From DAOUAM01 sp034433305 (GTDB lineage Bacteria; Chloroflexota; Dehalococcoidia; Lucifugimonadales; DAOUAM01), in contig DAOUAM010000045.1 in NCBI GenBank assembly GCA_034433305.1, positions 1-56,191 on the forward strand: a stretch of 56,191 bases of DNA, written 5' to 3'. Shown in pieces: positions 40,007 to 48,819 of the stretch (its first letter is position 1; the number at the start of each line of letters is the position of its first letter). Made by a program: the position numbers and the translations under genes. The notes under the pieces were generated by a model, which made no database searches, was not told the origin of the DNA, and worked only from the letters and a program-made list of their open reading frames with translations.

Positions 40007-42496
40007 CTACCCGGTCCTCATGCGTCGTGTCAGCAACTGGCGGGCCTCCAGGTATGGCCTGAGCAGGTAGGCGAGATGGTCGGCCTCGCCGTGGTGGTGT
40101 GTGACGGAGCCTGGCGAATAGTGGGCCGCGCTCTCCCGGATGTAGGCCATGCCACCCTCCACCATGGTCAGCATGTACTGGACTACTTCCGGGTTGTGCA
40201 TCTCCCACGGGCCGCCGCAGGCCACGTAGATGGGCGAGGTGTGGGCGAACACGCCACGGTCCCAGACGTCATGGTGGAGGAGGCCGGTGTAGTAGTCGGG
40301 GCCGCCGCAGCGGGCGGCCAGCCAGGTGTGGCCCGTCACCTTTAGCTTCTCCTTCAGGTGCAGGCGCCGGGCACCCTTCGAGCTGTGGGCCGCCGCCACC
40401 ACACGCCCCTCCTGCACGACTTCCAGGCTGTGGATGGGGAATATGCTCTCGGCCCAGGCCTCCACCTCCACAGTCCCCGGCCCCGAAAGCTCCAGCGTAT
40501 CGCCGATGCCGTGGCCCTCCACCGAGAAGTGGACGATGGGGCCGCCGCTGAGGAACGTCCTGCCCGAAGCCACGGCCTTGCACCAGTTGTCGTAGTTGAA
40601 CTCCTCGTCCTCCGGGATGTAGGCGTAGGTGCGGTACAGCCCCACGGGCACCTCGCTGGTCATCTTGTCGGTGCCGCCCACCAGGGGCAGGCGGTAGCCG
40701 CCGTTGAGGTAGCGGTAGTACTCCAGGTGGTTGAACCGCTGGTGGCGTATCATCTCCACAGCGTCCACTCTGCCCGTGGCGATGAGCACGGCAGGCTCGC
40801 CGTTGGGATTGGGGAAGTGAGGTATGATGACCCTGCCGCCCTGGGCGTGAGCACGGTCTGCCCAGTGGCTCATGACGGTCTCCATGGAGCCGCCAAGCTC
40901 CGCCTCGCTCACCCCGTCGCTGCACCAGGGCATGACCGGCTCCTTCAGGCCCCACAGGATCATGTGGCCCAGGAAGTGCTGGCGGTTCTCCTGGGCGGTG
41001 TAAACGATGTTGGAGCCGTCCTGCCAGACGCTGGGCCTGCCCGTGAAGTCCTCGGTATTGGTGAAGAGGCTGCCCCACTGGGACTGGAGCAGGTTGACCA
41101 CGTTCATGTCTTCGCAGCGCGACTCCAGGTGCGCGCCCTGGGTGGAGAGGAAGTGGACGTGGGAGTCGCCGCTGAACCACCGCCTGGCGTTCATGTTGGT
41201 CCAGCGCTTTATGCGCAGCGTCAACTCACGCTGCCCTGGCTCTATCCAGACCCTGGCACGCAGCGGCTCGTACTCGAAGCCCCTGGCTACGTCTACTATG
41301 ACCTCGCCCCGAGGGAGCCAGCCCTGGCATGTACCATCAATACAGGCGTAGGTGGCCTGCCCCAGGCGCACGTCACCGCCCACGTCCATGTGCCACGTGC
41401 CCATGCCGGAGTTGACGTGGTTGTGATGGCCGTGAGGCTGATAGGGGATGCCCTCCGGTGACCTGAAGTGGACGCGGCAGGGCACTGGCCTGCCTGTATC
41501 TTCGTCCAGCACCGTCACGTGGACCCAGTTGCGGCCCCGGTCAAGGAGCTGGACACGCACCCTGCCGGCCGAGGCCTCGCCCTTCTCTTCCACGTCGCCC
41601 CACTTCACCCGCCCCAGCTCCCCGTCCCCACTCCTGACGGTGACAGTGGCCGACGGGATGGCCGCGATCTCCACGTAGGCGGGGCTTGCCTTCGCGCTGG
41701 GGGCCTCGCCGAAGCCCTTCAGTGGAGCGCTCAGGAACTCGTCCACTGAGGCCCGGGACAGGGGATAGACGTAGGTGGCAGCCCCCCTGTCCACTTCCAC
41801 GCTGAGGTCGAAGGGCCTCTCCGCGTCCTCTGGATGGGTGAGGTAAATGCGCGCCTCCCGCTTGCCCTGGCGCACGAAGGGGTGCTCGTCCACGTGGCCC
41901 AGGGTCACCGCCGCCAGCAGGAAGCGAGGCCCTCGTGGCACGACCTGGATGGACTCCACGGTGGCTTCGGGATGCGGGTTCTTCCAGGCCCAGAGGTAGT
42001 ACCCGGACGGGTTCCCCCTGGCGGCCTCCGTCTGCCTGCGGCCCGCTTCGCCCCAGGGGCCTTGATGGCGCGGCAGGAGGTAGTCGTTGCGGTCGCTCAC
42101 GGCCAGGTAGGGCTGGCCCATGCCGGCGAAGGTGTCCCCAAGAGCGCCTATCTCGAACCGCTCCCGCACCGGCACGCGGACCTCTCGGCCGCCTGACAGG
42201 CGAAAGAGGTATTCGGCCACTACCTTGCCCGGAAGGCCGCCCTCCAGGATGTCCGACTCCAGCAGCCGGTGCGCGAAGACCACGCTGTGGGCCGCGCTGC
42301 CTACTGGGATGGTGACCGGTCTTGAGGCCCCGTCCAGGACGATGAAGCGCATAGCCGAAGCGCGTGCATCGGCGGGGCCTACCAGGAAGGGCAGGCCACG
42401 TAGCTGGAGCATGCCCGTGGGCGGCGGCCCGTTGGGGACTACTTCACCGCTGGCGTTACACAGGGCGGCAATGTCCAGGGGCTGATAGTCCACCAT
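40007..42496 (-). CDS. CehA/McbA family metallohydrolase
   Basis: 829 residues. The C-terminal half (about 460-800) is a PHP-like metallohydrolase of the CehA/McbA type, named for carbaryl hydrolases: WFSGDSHVHFLS, HFPNPNGEP and LVGGTDKMTSE hold His/Asp ligands. The N-terminal 450 residues are beta-rich and include a carboxypeptidase-regulatory-like segment (VTVLDEDTGRPVPCRVHFRSPEG). No signal peptide is evident. Substrate likely an ester, carbamate or sugar derivative. Start ATG at 42496 with GGAGG upstream. Downstream of and co-directional with a putative membrane zincin. Confidence 0.83.
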   Translation of the reverse strand: MVDYQPLDIAALCNASGEVVPNGPPPTGMLQLRGLPFLVGPADARASAMRFIVLDGASRPVTIPVGSAAHSVVFAHRLLESDILEGGLPGKVVAEYLFRLSGGREVRVPVRERFEIGALGDTFAGMGQPYLAVSDRNDYLLPRHQGPWGEAGRRQTEAARGNPSGYYLWAWKNPHPEATVESIQVVPRGPRFLLAAVTLGHVDEHPFVRQGKREARIYLTHPEDAERPFDLSVEVDRGAATYVYPLSRASVDEFLSAPLKGFGEAPSAKASPAYVEIAAIPSATVTVRSGDGELGRVKWGDVEEKGEASAGRVRVQLLDRGRNWVHVTVLDEDTGRPVPCRVHFRSPEGIPYQPHGHHNHVNSGMGTWHMDVGGDVRLGQATYACIDGTCQGWLPRGEVIVDVARGFEYEPLRARVWIEPGQRELTLRIKRWTNMNARRWFSGDSHVHFLSTQGAHLESRCEDMNVVNLLQSQWGSLFTNTEDFTGRPSVWQDGSNIVYTAQENRQHFLGHMILWGLKEPVMPWCSDGVSEAELGGSMETVMSHWADRAHAQGGRVIIPHFPNPNGEPAVLIATGRVDAVEMIRHQRFNHLEYYRYLNGGYRLPLVGGTDKMTSEVPVGLYRTYAYIPEDEEFNYDNWCKAVASGRTFLSGGPIVHFSVEGHGIGDTLELSGPGTVEVEAWAESIFPIHSLEVVQEGRVVAAAHSSKGARRLHLKEKLKVTGHTWLAARCGGPDYYTGLLHHDVWDRGVFAHTSPIYVACGGPWEMHNPEVVQYMLTMVEGGMAYIRESAAHYSPGSVTHHHGEADHLAYLLRPYLEARQLLTRRMRTG

Positions 42497-42597
42497 TGCT
42501 GCTACCTCCTCCGGGCGCTGGGGCGTCGTGCCGCCATGCTACTCTGGGCGCATGGCGGCGTCAAGACCGGCCCTGTGGGAGAAACCAGGCCAGGGAG

Positions 42598-43977
42598 CTA
42601 CGGGGCAGGCGCTGGCGCGGCGGCTGACCGCGCCCTGAGCTGCTCCAGCGTGTCCAGGAACTCCTGGTAGCTGGCTATGCCGGATACGGTCCTGACGAAG
42701 TCCCCCACGCTGGGAAGCAGGGCGCGCATCTCCTTTAGCTGGTCGCCTATGGGGCTTACCGAAGCCGAGCTTTCGGCGTAGCTGCCCCGGAAGGCGAAGT
42801 AGGCCTGGTTCAGCTTGCGTATGTAGTAGCCGCGCAGCGCCAGGAACCACCGCCTCTCCTTCAGGTACTGCTCGGCCTCGTCAACCTTGCCCTCGGCCAG
42901 CAGTTCCTCGGCCTTCACCCGCGTGGTGCGCATCTCCCGCGTGAAGTCGGGGTCGCGCTCCTCGTCGGGCAGGTAGAGGCGGAAGGACTCGGTCAGGTCG
43001 CCGCCCATCCTGACGAAGGCCATGTCCCCCAGCTCCCGGCCAGCCAGGTCGGCAGCGGTCTCGTTGAGGACGACCATGTCCGGGGAGCTACGCATGTTGC
43101 GGCCCAGGGGCCGAAAGAAGAAGTAATGGTGCAGCCACTCGTGGGCCGCGGTCTGGAGCACCAGCCGCGTGGGGTAGAGGTCGTTGATAATCGCGGGGTA
43201 GGTGGCGAGGCCCGCCAGGTTGTCCACCAGGGCCGAGAAGTTGTAGCGCCTCAGCACCTCCTGCTCCAGCTTGTCCCTCTCCAGCAGGGGCAACTCGGCG
43301 TCCAGCAGCACCGCCTCCCAAAGCTGGATGCGGTCGCGCGGGGAAGTGACAAGGATGGTGGGAGGCTGGCCGAACCTCATGTCCACGGGCGGGAACAGGA
43401 GGCCCAGGCGAGAGTCCAGGCCCTGCTGCGCGAGCACAGCGCTCACCTCCGCCTCCATGGCCTCTTCCGCCTCGGCCCTCAGCTCCTCCTTGTCCTCCAG
43501 TAGCTCACGGAGGTACTCCCTGGAGGCAGCGAGGCTTTCCTCCGAGGCGTTACCGGTGGGGGCCAGCGTGGCGCCACGCCGGGCCAGGAGGCCTTCCAGC
43601 CTGTCCTTCTCCTTCCGGGCCATGCGCGCCAGGGTAAGGTACTCCTCCAGAGTGTCCAGCCGTTGCTCTCTGGAAGGCCGCTGGAACCGCAGGGACTGCC
43701 ACACCAGGTGGAGCCACTTGCGAGGGAAGCTGGATACCTCCCACAGCTCTATGGAGAATAGGTAGTCTTTCGCCACCAGCTTGGCCGGGGTCAGGTAGAC
43801 CGTGTCGGCCCGAGGGAGCAGCAGCGCCACCAGCAGCAGCCCCAGCAGCAGCCTGCCTCGCCAGCCGAAACAGCTTCCAGCCTCCTGGACGCTGACGGCG
43901 TCTCCGGCTCTGCCTAGGACTTTCCTTACCAGGCCGACCACACCTCCTCCAGCGCTTCTGTATGCTGGAACGTACAC
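42598..43977 (-). CDS. Membrane-anchored putative zinc metallopeptidase
   Basis: 459 residues in this frame. One membrane helix near 45-60 (LLLGLLLVALLLP), a charged helical region, then AAHEWLHHYFFF near 279, an HExxH zincin motif, followed about 30 residues later by NETAADLAGRELGD, whose Glu could be the third ligand. The C-terminal tail is Ala/Pro-rich. No named family is recognised. The start is uncertain: a GTG at 43977 lacks an RBS, while GGAGGAGG lies about 35 nt inside, pointing to a GTG or CTG just before the membrane helix. It overlaps the divergent corA region. Confidence 0.65.
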   Translation of the reverse strand: MYVPAYRSAGGGVVGLVRKVLGRAGDAVSVQEAGSCFGWRGRLLLGLLLVALLLPRADTVYLTPAKLVAKDYLFSIELWEVSSFPRKWLHLVWQSLRFQRPSREQRLDTLEEYLTLARMARKEKDRLEGLLARRGATLAPTGNASEESLAASREYLRELLEDKEELRAEAEEAMEAEVSAVLAQQGLDSRLGLLFPPVDMRFGQPPTILVTSPRDRIQLWEAVLLDAELPLLERDKLEQEVLRRYNFSALVDNLAGLATYPAIINDLYPTRLVLQTAAHEWLHHYFFFRPLGRNMRSSPDMVVLNETAADLAGRELGDMAFVRMGGDLTESFRLYLPDEERDPDFTREMRTTRVKAEELLAEGKVDEAEQYLKERRWFLALRGYYIRKLNQAYFAFRGSYAESSASVSPIGDQLKEMRALLPSVGDFVRTVSGIASYQEFLDTLEQLRARSAAAPAPAP

Positions 43978-44054
43978 TCAGCGCCGTGGGCTGTCAAGCC
44001 GATGGGCCACAGGAGGACATGTTTTGCGACTTCCCATGGCGTTGCCTCCAGGTT

Positions 44055-45038
44055 ATGCTAGAATTAGTCCGCAGCACACGTGGAGCAGGGAGCTTGCTGA
44101 GTACAGAGGCCAAGTATGGCGAGCTGAATGTCCATACCGTGGAGAGTGGAGGGCTGACCTGGGTCAACATTGACTCGCCCACCGAGGCGGAGATGCACTG
44201 GCTCAGGGACAGGTACAACTTTCACCCTCTCGCCCTGGAGGACTGCCTGTCCCCCATCCAGATCCCCAAGGTAGACTACTACGACACCTACCTCTTCCTG
44301 GTGCTCCACTTCCCCATCTTCAACCACCGCGCCCGCATCACCCTGCCGGCCGAGGTGGACATCTTCGTCGGCCCGGACTACGTGGTGACCGTCCACAGTG
44401 GCACGCTGAAGCCTCTGGTCAAGCTGTTCCAGGACTGCTCGGCCAACGAGGGAGTGCGCGCCAGCATCATGCGCCGGAGTGCCGGCTACCTGCTGTACCG
44501 CATCCTGGACGTGCTGGTGGACTACTGTTTCCCCATCCTGAACAAGGTCATCAAGAACGTGGACGAGGTGGAGATGCGGGTCTTTGATGGCCAGACACAG
44601 GACCTGGTGCGGGAACTGTCCATCATCCGGCGGGACATCATCGCCTACAGGCGCATTATCAGGTCCCAGATCGCACCCATAGAGGCGCTGGAGCGCAGCG
44701 AGTTTGAGTTCCTCAAGGTGGACCCGGATGTGTACTTCGGCGACCTGGCCGACCACATCCGGCGTATCTGGGTGCAACTGGAGGAGCTGAAGGAGGTCAT
44801 CGAGGGCCTGAGCGACGCCCACAGCTCCCTGACCGGCCACCAGACCAACCAGGTCATCCGCATCCTCACCCTCATATCCACCATCATGCTGCCTCTGTCG
44901 GTAGTATCGGGCCTGTATGGCATGAACGTGTCCCTGCCGCTGGCGGAAAGCCCCTATGCTTTCCTGGTGGTGCTGGTCATCATGGCGGCCATCGCAGGCG
45001 TAATGCTGCTATTCTTTCGGGCGCGGCACTGGATATAG
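44055..45038 (+). CDS. corA: CorA-type magnesium/cobalt transporter
   Basis: About 327-residue divalent-cation channel. A large cytosolic helical/beta domain precedes two C-terminal membrane helices; the YGMN selectivity motif is present (SGLYGMNVSLPLAESPY) and the protein ends with a basic tail (RARHWI). The start is unsettled: the extended -10 at 44056-44064 overlaps an ATG at 44055, so the transcript probably begins near 44071 and a TTG at 44094, with GGAG 8 nt upstream, may be the real start. The upstream frame to 43962 is not supported. Confidence 0.9.
   Translation: MLELVRSTRGAGSLLSTEAKYGELNVHTVESGGLTWVNIDSPTEAEMHWLRDRYNFHPLALEDCLSPIQIPKVDYYDTYLFLVLHFPIFNHRARITLPAEVDIFVGPDYVVTVHSGTLKPLVKLFQDCSANEGVRASIMRRSAGYLLYRILDVLVDYCFPILNKVIKNVDEVEMRVFDGQTQDLVRELSIIRRDIIAYRRIIRSQIAPIEALERSEFEFLKVDPDVYFGDLADHIRRIWVQLEELKEVIEGLSDAHSSLTGHQTNQVIRILTLISTIMLPLSVVSGLYGMNVSLPLAESPYAFLVVLVIMAAIAGVMLLFFRARHWI
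44056..44064 (+). promoter_or_regulatory. Extended -10 promoter of corA
   Basis: TGCTAGAAT fits TGnTAnAAT. No convincing -35 is present. It implies initiation near 44071, inside the annotated N-terminal codons. Confidence 0.45.
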
Positions 45039-45063
45039 ACGAGGGGCCTGCTTCCCCCTTCTG

Positions 45064-45092
45064 TTGACAGCGCCTTGGGCCATACCTAAACT
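45064..45092 (+). promoter_or_regulatory. Promoter of the hydroxyacid dehydrogenase gene
   Basis: TTGACA (45064-45069), 17-nt spacer, TAAACT (45087-45092), 33 nt before the ATG. Confidence 0.6.
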
Positions 45093-45125
45093 TGCCCTAG
45101 ACTAGCCACCAGGGAGGGTAATACG

Positions 45126-46103
45126 ATGGGGTTCAAGCTCCTGATCCTGCATCCCTCGCCCAACCGCCGCAGCGAACATGACATCATCGAGGAGTGGCCC
45201 AAGAAGCTGAAGGAAGCCATCCCCGACATCGAGGTACACCTGTGCCGCTCCGTGGGCGAGGCCATGGAGGTCATAGGGGAGGTGGACGCCGCCTTCGGCG
45301 ATATAGCGCCGGAGCTTTTCGCCCGCGCCAGGAAGCTCCGGTGGATCGCCTGCCCCCAGGCCGGGCCCAGGGCGGGCTACTACCACAAGGCCCTCATCGA
45401 GAGCGACGTGGTAGTGACCAACACCCGAGGGATTTACAACGACCACATCAGCGCCCACATCATGGCCTTCGTCCTGGCCTTCGCGCGGGGGCTGCACGTG
45501 TACATCCCCCAGCAACTGGAGCAGGACTGGCAGCCAGGCTACGAGCCTGTCTATCTGCCCGAGTCCACGGCGGTCGTCATCGGGGCGGGCGGCATCGGGG
45601 GCGAGACGTGCAGGCTGTGCGCGGCCTTTGGCATGACAGTCCTGGCCGTTGACCCACGGGTGGAGTCGCCGCCCCCTGGCGTCGCCGAGCTGCACAGGCC
45701 CGACGCCCTGGACAGCGTCCTCCCCAGGGGAGACTTCGTCATCGTCACCGTGCCCGAGACGCCCGAGACCCAGCGGATGTTCAATCTGCGGCGGTTCCAG
45801 CTCATGAAGCCCAGCGCCTTCTTCATCAACATAGGCCGAGGGGCGACGGTGGTGCTGGACGACCTGGTGGCCGCTCTGCGGGACGGCTACATCGCTGGCG
45901 CGGGGCTGGATGTCTTCGAGATCGAGCCTCTGCCCTCAGACCATCCGCTATGGACAATGCCCGGGGTGCTCATCACGCCCCATGTGGCCGGCGTCGGCCC
46001 CTACCTGGACGACAGGCGCACCGAGCTGTTCATAGACAACTGCAAACGCTTCAACGAGGGCAGGCCGCTGCGGAACGTGGTGGACAAGGCCAGGTGGTTC
46101 TGA
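45126..46103 (+). CDS. D-2-hydroxyacid dehydrogenase
   Basis: 325-residue NAD-dependent dehydrogenase of the D-isomer-specific 2-hydroxyacid family, reducing 2-keto acids. NAD-binding motif GAGGIGGE near 155; catalytic Arg in FINIGRGATVV, Glu in FEIEPLPSDHPLW and His in ITPHVAG. Active site is complete. Start ATG 45126, with its own promoter. Substrate, such as glyoxylate, hydroxypyruvate or phenylpyruvate, is not readable. It ends 7 bp from the convergent tRNA-Arg gene. Confidence 0.93.
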   Translation: MGFKLLILHPSPNRRSEHDIIEEWPKKLKEAIPDIEVHLCRSVGEAMEVIGEVDAAFGDIAPELFARARKLRWIACPQAGPRAGYYHKALIESDVVVTNTRGIYNDHISAHIMAFVLAFARGLHVYIPQQLEQDWQPGYEPVYLPESTAVVIGAGGIGGETCRLCAAFGMTVLAVDPRVESPPPGVAELHRPDALDSVLPRGDFVIVTVPETPETQRMFNLRRFQLMKPSAFFINIGRGATVVLDDLVAALRDGYIAGAGLDVFEIEPLPSDHPLWTMPGVLITPHVAGVGPYLDDRRTELFIDNCKRFNEGRPLRNVVDKARWF

Positions 46104-46110
46104 GGCGGAG

Positions 46111-46182
46111 TACCCCCGGCGGGAATCGAACCCACGCCTCTGGCTCCGGAGGCCAGTGCTCTATCCGCTGAGCTACGGGGGC
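46111..46182 (-). tRNA. tRNA-Arg (anticodon CCG)
   Basis: 72 nt without encoded CCA. Acceptor GCCCCCG with CGGGGGT (one G-U pair at the end), anticodon stem CTGGC/GCCAG with loop CTCCGGA, T arm GTGGG/CCCGC with TTCGATT. Discriminator A. Confidence 0.93.
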
Positions 46183-46193
46183 TTGCCCTACAA

Positions 46194-46222
46194 AATATAC
46201 CAGTTGCCATTCCCAGGCACAA
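46194..46222 (-). promoter_or_regulatory. tRNA-Arg promoter, -35 inside a palindrome
   Basis: Minus strand TTGTGC (46222-46217), 17-nt spacer, TATATT (46199-46194), 12 nt before the tRNA 5' end. The -35 box is the terminal arm of the 48-bp palindrome. Confidence 0.55.
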
Positions 46223-46264
46223 GGCCAGGGCCAGCCATGCGCATGGCTGGCCCTGGCCTTGTGC
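46217..46264. terminator. Perfect 48-bp palindrome after the antiporter gene
   Basis: Arms of 24 bp (GCACAAGGCCAGGGCCAGCC then ATGC) are perfectly complementary. It begins immediately after the TAA of the antiporter gene. Terminator-like, or a cruciform or protein-binding site; TTTT follows about 25 nt further. Confidence 0.75.
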
Positions 46265-47602
46265 TTATGGAGCCATGGCATCGGAGGGCCTGGGATGCGC
46301 TCCGGACACGTGGGCACGGAAGGCCCTGGACAGGACAAAGGGCGCCACGATGGTCGTGACCACGGTCATCATGATGGCGACCCCGAACAGGCCCGCCTCT
46401 ATGATGCCCTCGGCGATACCTATGCCGGCTATAATCAGGGCTACTTCGCCCCGTGGCAGCATGCCGATGCCTATGCGCAGCGCGCCCCAGCGATTGAAGC
46501 CTGTGAACAGGGCCGGAACGCCACATCCCACCACCTTGCCCACAATGGCCAGGGCGGTCAGGACCAGCCCGAAGGCCCACACGCCACCCATGGCGGTAAC
46601 GTCCACCATGGTGCCCATGACCACGAAGAACACAGGCACCAGGGCGAAGTAAACGCCGCGCAGCGACTGGCCCAGGCGGTGCGCCAACTCTGTGCCGGAC
46701 AGCGCCAGGCCCATGGAAAAAGCGCCGATTATCATGGCCAGGCCGGAGCTCTCCGCCAGGCCGGCGGCCAGGAACGCCAGGGCCAATGCCAGGGCCAGCC
46801 CCGCACCCGCCACGCGGAACTTGTTTAACAGGTTGGAGATGTGTTTAGACAGTAGAATGCCGATGCCAGTGAGTCCAGCCCAGAACCCAATGGCCTTGAG
46901 GGCCACGACACCGGCGGCAGAGGGGGACACCGACCCCGTGTCAATGACCCCGACCACGATGGTGAGCACCAGGATGCCCAGGACGTCGTCCAGGACGGCG
47001 GCGGCCAGGATGGTTATCCCCTCAGGGCTGTTGAGGCGGCCCAGGTCGCCCAGCACGCGGACGGTGATACCCACCGAGGTAGCGGTCATTATGGCGCCCA
47101 TGAACAGCGCCTCGGGGGCGGTGAAGCTGTCGGCCAGCCCGAAGGCGACGGTGATGACGACGCCAAAGATGAAGGGCAGCAACACACCGCCGGAGGCGAC
47201 CAGCGTCGCAGGCCCGGCGTACCGGACAAACTGGCGCAGGTCGGTCTCCAGGCCGGCGCTGAAGAGCAGCACAATGGCGCCCACTTGCGCTATGGCCCAG
47301 AGGCTGTCCGATACCGGGATGGCGGACAACTCCCCGGTGCCAGGGCCGCCTCGGGCCTGGAATAGAGGGCCTACGCCGGGGATGTCCAGCCCCCCAAGGG
47401 CGAAAGGCCCGATAATGACGCCAGCGGCCAGCTCTCCCAGCACCGCCGGCGCCTTCAGGTACCTTTCGAAGACCTCCCCGCCGACCTTGGCCGCCAGGAG
47501 AATGACTGCTAGCTGAAAGACCAGGTGTGTAAGGGACTGGCCGCTGTTTTCCAACTCCAGAAGCCACCTTGACCCCGTAGCCTGACGACAGGCCAGAGGC
47601 AC
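46265..47602 (-). CDS. CPA2-family cation:proton antiporter
   Basis: About 445 residues with 12 or so membrane helices, of the Kef/CPA2 Na+ or K+/H+ antiporter family. LKAPAVLGELAAGVIIGPFALG is the family N-terminal signature, and the double Asp of the ion site appears in AAAVLDDVLGILVL. No C-terminal TrkA-N domain is present. The start is uncertain: the listed GTG at 47602 has no RBS, and AAGGTGG about 35 nt inside points to a CTG or TTG start a few codons before LENSGQSLTHL. Expected role: pH and cation homeostasis in the cytoplasmic membrane. Confidence 0.9.
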   Translation of the reverse strand: MPLACRQATGSRWLLELENSGQSLTHLVFQLAVILLAAKVGGEVFERYLKAPAVLGELAAGVIIGPFALGGLDIPGVGPLFQARGGPGTGELSAIPVSDSLWAIAQVGAIVLLFSAGLETDLRQFVRYAGPATLVASGGVLLPFIFGVVITVAFGLADSFTAPEALFMGAIMTATSVGITVRVLGDLGRLNSPEGITILAAAVLDDVLGILVLTIVVGVIDTGSVSPSAAGVVALKAIGFWAGLTGIGILLSKHISNLLNKFRVAGAGLALALALAFLAAGLAESSGLAMIIGAFSMGLALSGTELAHRLGQSLRGVYFALVPVFFVVMGTMVDVTAMGGVWAFGLVLTALAIVGKVVGCGVPALFTGFNRWGALRIGIGMLPRGEVALIIAGIGIAEGIIEAGLFGVAIMMTVVTTIVAPFVLSRAFRAHVSGAHPRPSDAMAP

Positions 47603-47749
47603 ACTAAAAACAAATTATAGCACCTTACTATGGAGGCCGCGAAAGCATGTGGTGTTCGTCATGGAGCGAACGGGCGGCAGGGTGATTACGGACTGGGAAA
47701 CGAAGAAGGCGGTTTTCAGGGAACTTCGTAGTTGAGTGCTTGAAAGCCC

Positions 47750-47778
47750 TTGACATCCTTGCCTACGGTTAATATGAT
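47750..47778 (+). promoter_or_regulatory. Promoter of the collagen-like lipoprotein gene
   Basis: TTGACA (47750-47755), 17-nt spacer, TATGAT (47773-47778), giving a leader of about 110 nt. It lies in the otherwise gene-free 47603-47893 gap. Confidence 0.65.
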
Positions 47779-47893
47779 TAGGCCGCTGTTTGACATGGCC
47801 GGACTAGGCGGCCACTCAACTGGCGAGTAGTCGTTTTCATGTCCGTATTATGTTATCCTTAGTCACTGTGGATTCTTCAGCTAAGGGGGTCAG

Positions 47894-48739
47894 ATGAGAA
47901 AGCGTTTTCTTCGAGGGGGCGTACTTTTAGCCCTGCTTTTCTCAATGTTTTCGATCTTCGTGCTCCTGGCATGTAGAGGGCCGGCCGGCCCTCCAGGTCC
48001 CGCAGGCCTGCCGGGCAACCCGGGCCAGCCCGGCCCGCAGGGCCCTCCGGGCCCTCCAGGTCTGCCAGGCCTGCCTGGTAACCCGGGCCAGCCTGGCCCT
48101 CCGGGCCCTGCTGGTCCTCCAGGCCCTCCGGGCGCTCCCGCCGTGTCTCCTGAGGCTAACCTGTGGGTCAACAAGACTGCATTGACCATGACGGAGCCAC
48201 TGGAGATAAGAGGGTCTGGCTTCCGCGTAGGTGAGCCAGTCACCATCATCATGCAGATTGACCAGTTCCTGCAGAGGGTAATAGGCGAGGCCACCGCCGA
48301 CGCTTCTGGTGCCTTCCTGGCAAGGTTCAACCAGATCGGCGGCAACCCTGACACCAGGGCCAGGGTCAAGCCAGGCAACGTCTACTCCCTGATAGCCCAG
48401 GGCGCTGATGGTAGCCGGGCCAGCACGCCGGTCATGATTGTGGAAGCGCCCGTGCCTGAGGGGGCCGTGGGCACGCTCATGGCCGGGACTGTGCCTCCCG
48501 GGGCGAATGGCCAGCTTACCCTCTGGATAGCCGGCTTCAAGCCCAATGAGTTCGTGGTCGTGACAGCGGTGGGCGCCTCTAACGGCCAGGATGTGATCCT
48601 CGCCGGCAACGAGACCAACGCGTCCGGCGCTCTCATCCTGGAGGCTACCACTAACCTGCAGGAGGGTATCTATACCCTCAGGGCCATCGGCGACCAGGGC
48701 ACCGAGGCTACCGCGCCCCTGTTTGTCGGGACCAAGTAG
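47894..48739 (+). CDS. Collagen-like lipoprotein with two Ig-like domains
   Basis: 281 residues. Signal peptide with lipobox ending VLLAC, acylated C27. Residues 29-82 are 18 uninterrupted Gly-X-Y triplets such as GPAGPPGPAGLPGNPGQP, very rich in proline, so a short collagen-like triple helix is expected just outside the membrane. Two Ig-like or beta-sandwich domains follow (about 87-180 and 190-280: IRGSGFRVGEPVTIIM; LWIAGFKPNEFVVVTA). Start ATG 47894 with AAGGGGG upstream, and a strong terminator follows. Likely a trimeric surface or adhesion protein. The GNPGQP unit is repeated in the DNA, hinting at triplet expansion. Confidence 0.88.
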   Translation: MRKRFLRGGVLLALLFSMFSIFVLLACRGPAGPPGPAGLPGNPGQPGPQGPPGPPGLPGLPGNPGQPGPPGPAGPPGPPGAPAVSPEANLWVNKTALTMTEPLEIRGSGFRVGEPVTIIMQIDQFLQRVIGEATADASGAFLARFNQIGGNPDTRARVKPGNVYSLIAQGADGSRASTPVMIVEAPVPEGAVGTLMAGTVPPGANGQLTLWIAGFKPNEFVVVTAVGASNGQDVILAGNETNASGALILEATTNLQEGIYTLRAIGDQGTEATAPLFVGTK

Positions 48740-48759
48740 CCTGCGCCAGAGCTAGCCAA

Positions 48760-48803
48760 AAGAAGAAGCCCTCGCATCTGAATAGACGCGAGGGCTTCTT
48801 CTT
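48760..48803 (+). terminator. Terminator of the collagen-like gene
   Basis: A 16-bp perfect stem (AAGAAGAAGCCCTCGC) with a 12-nt loop, then GGGTTTT. It lies 21 nt after the stop. Confidence 0.85.
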
Positions 48804-48819
48804 GGGTTTTCCCGCCGCG

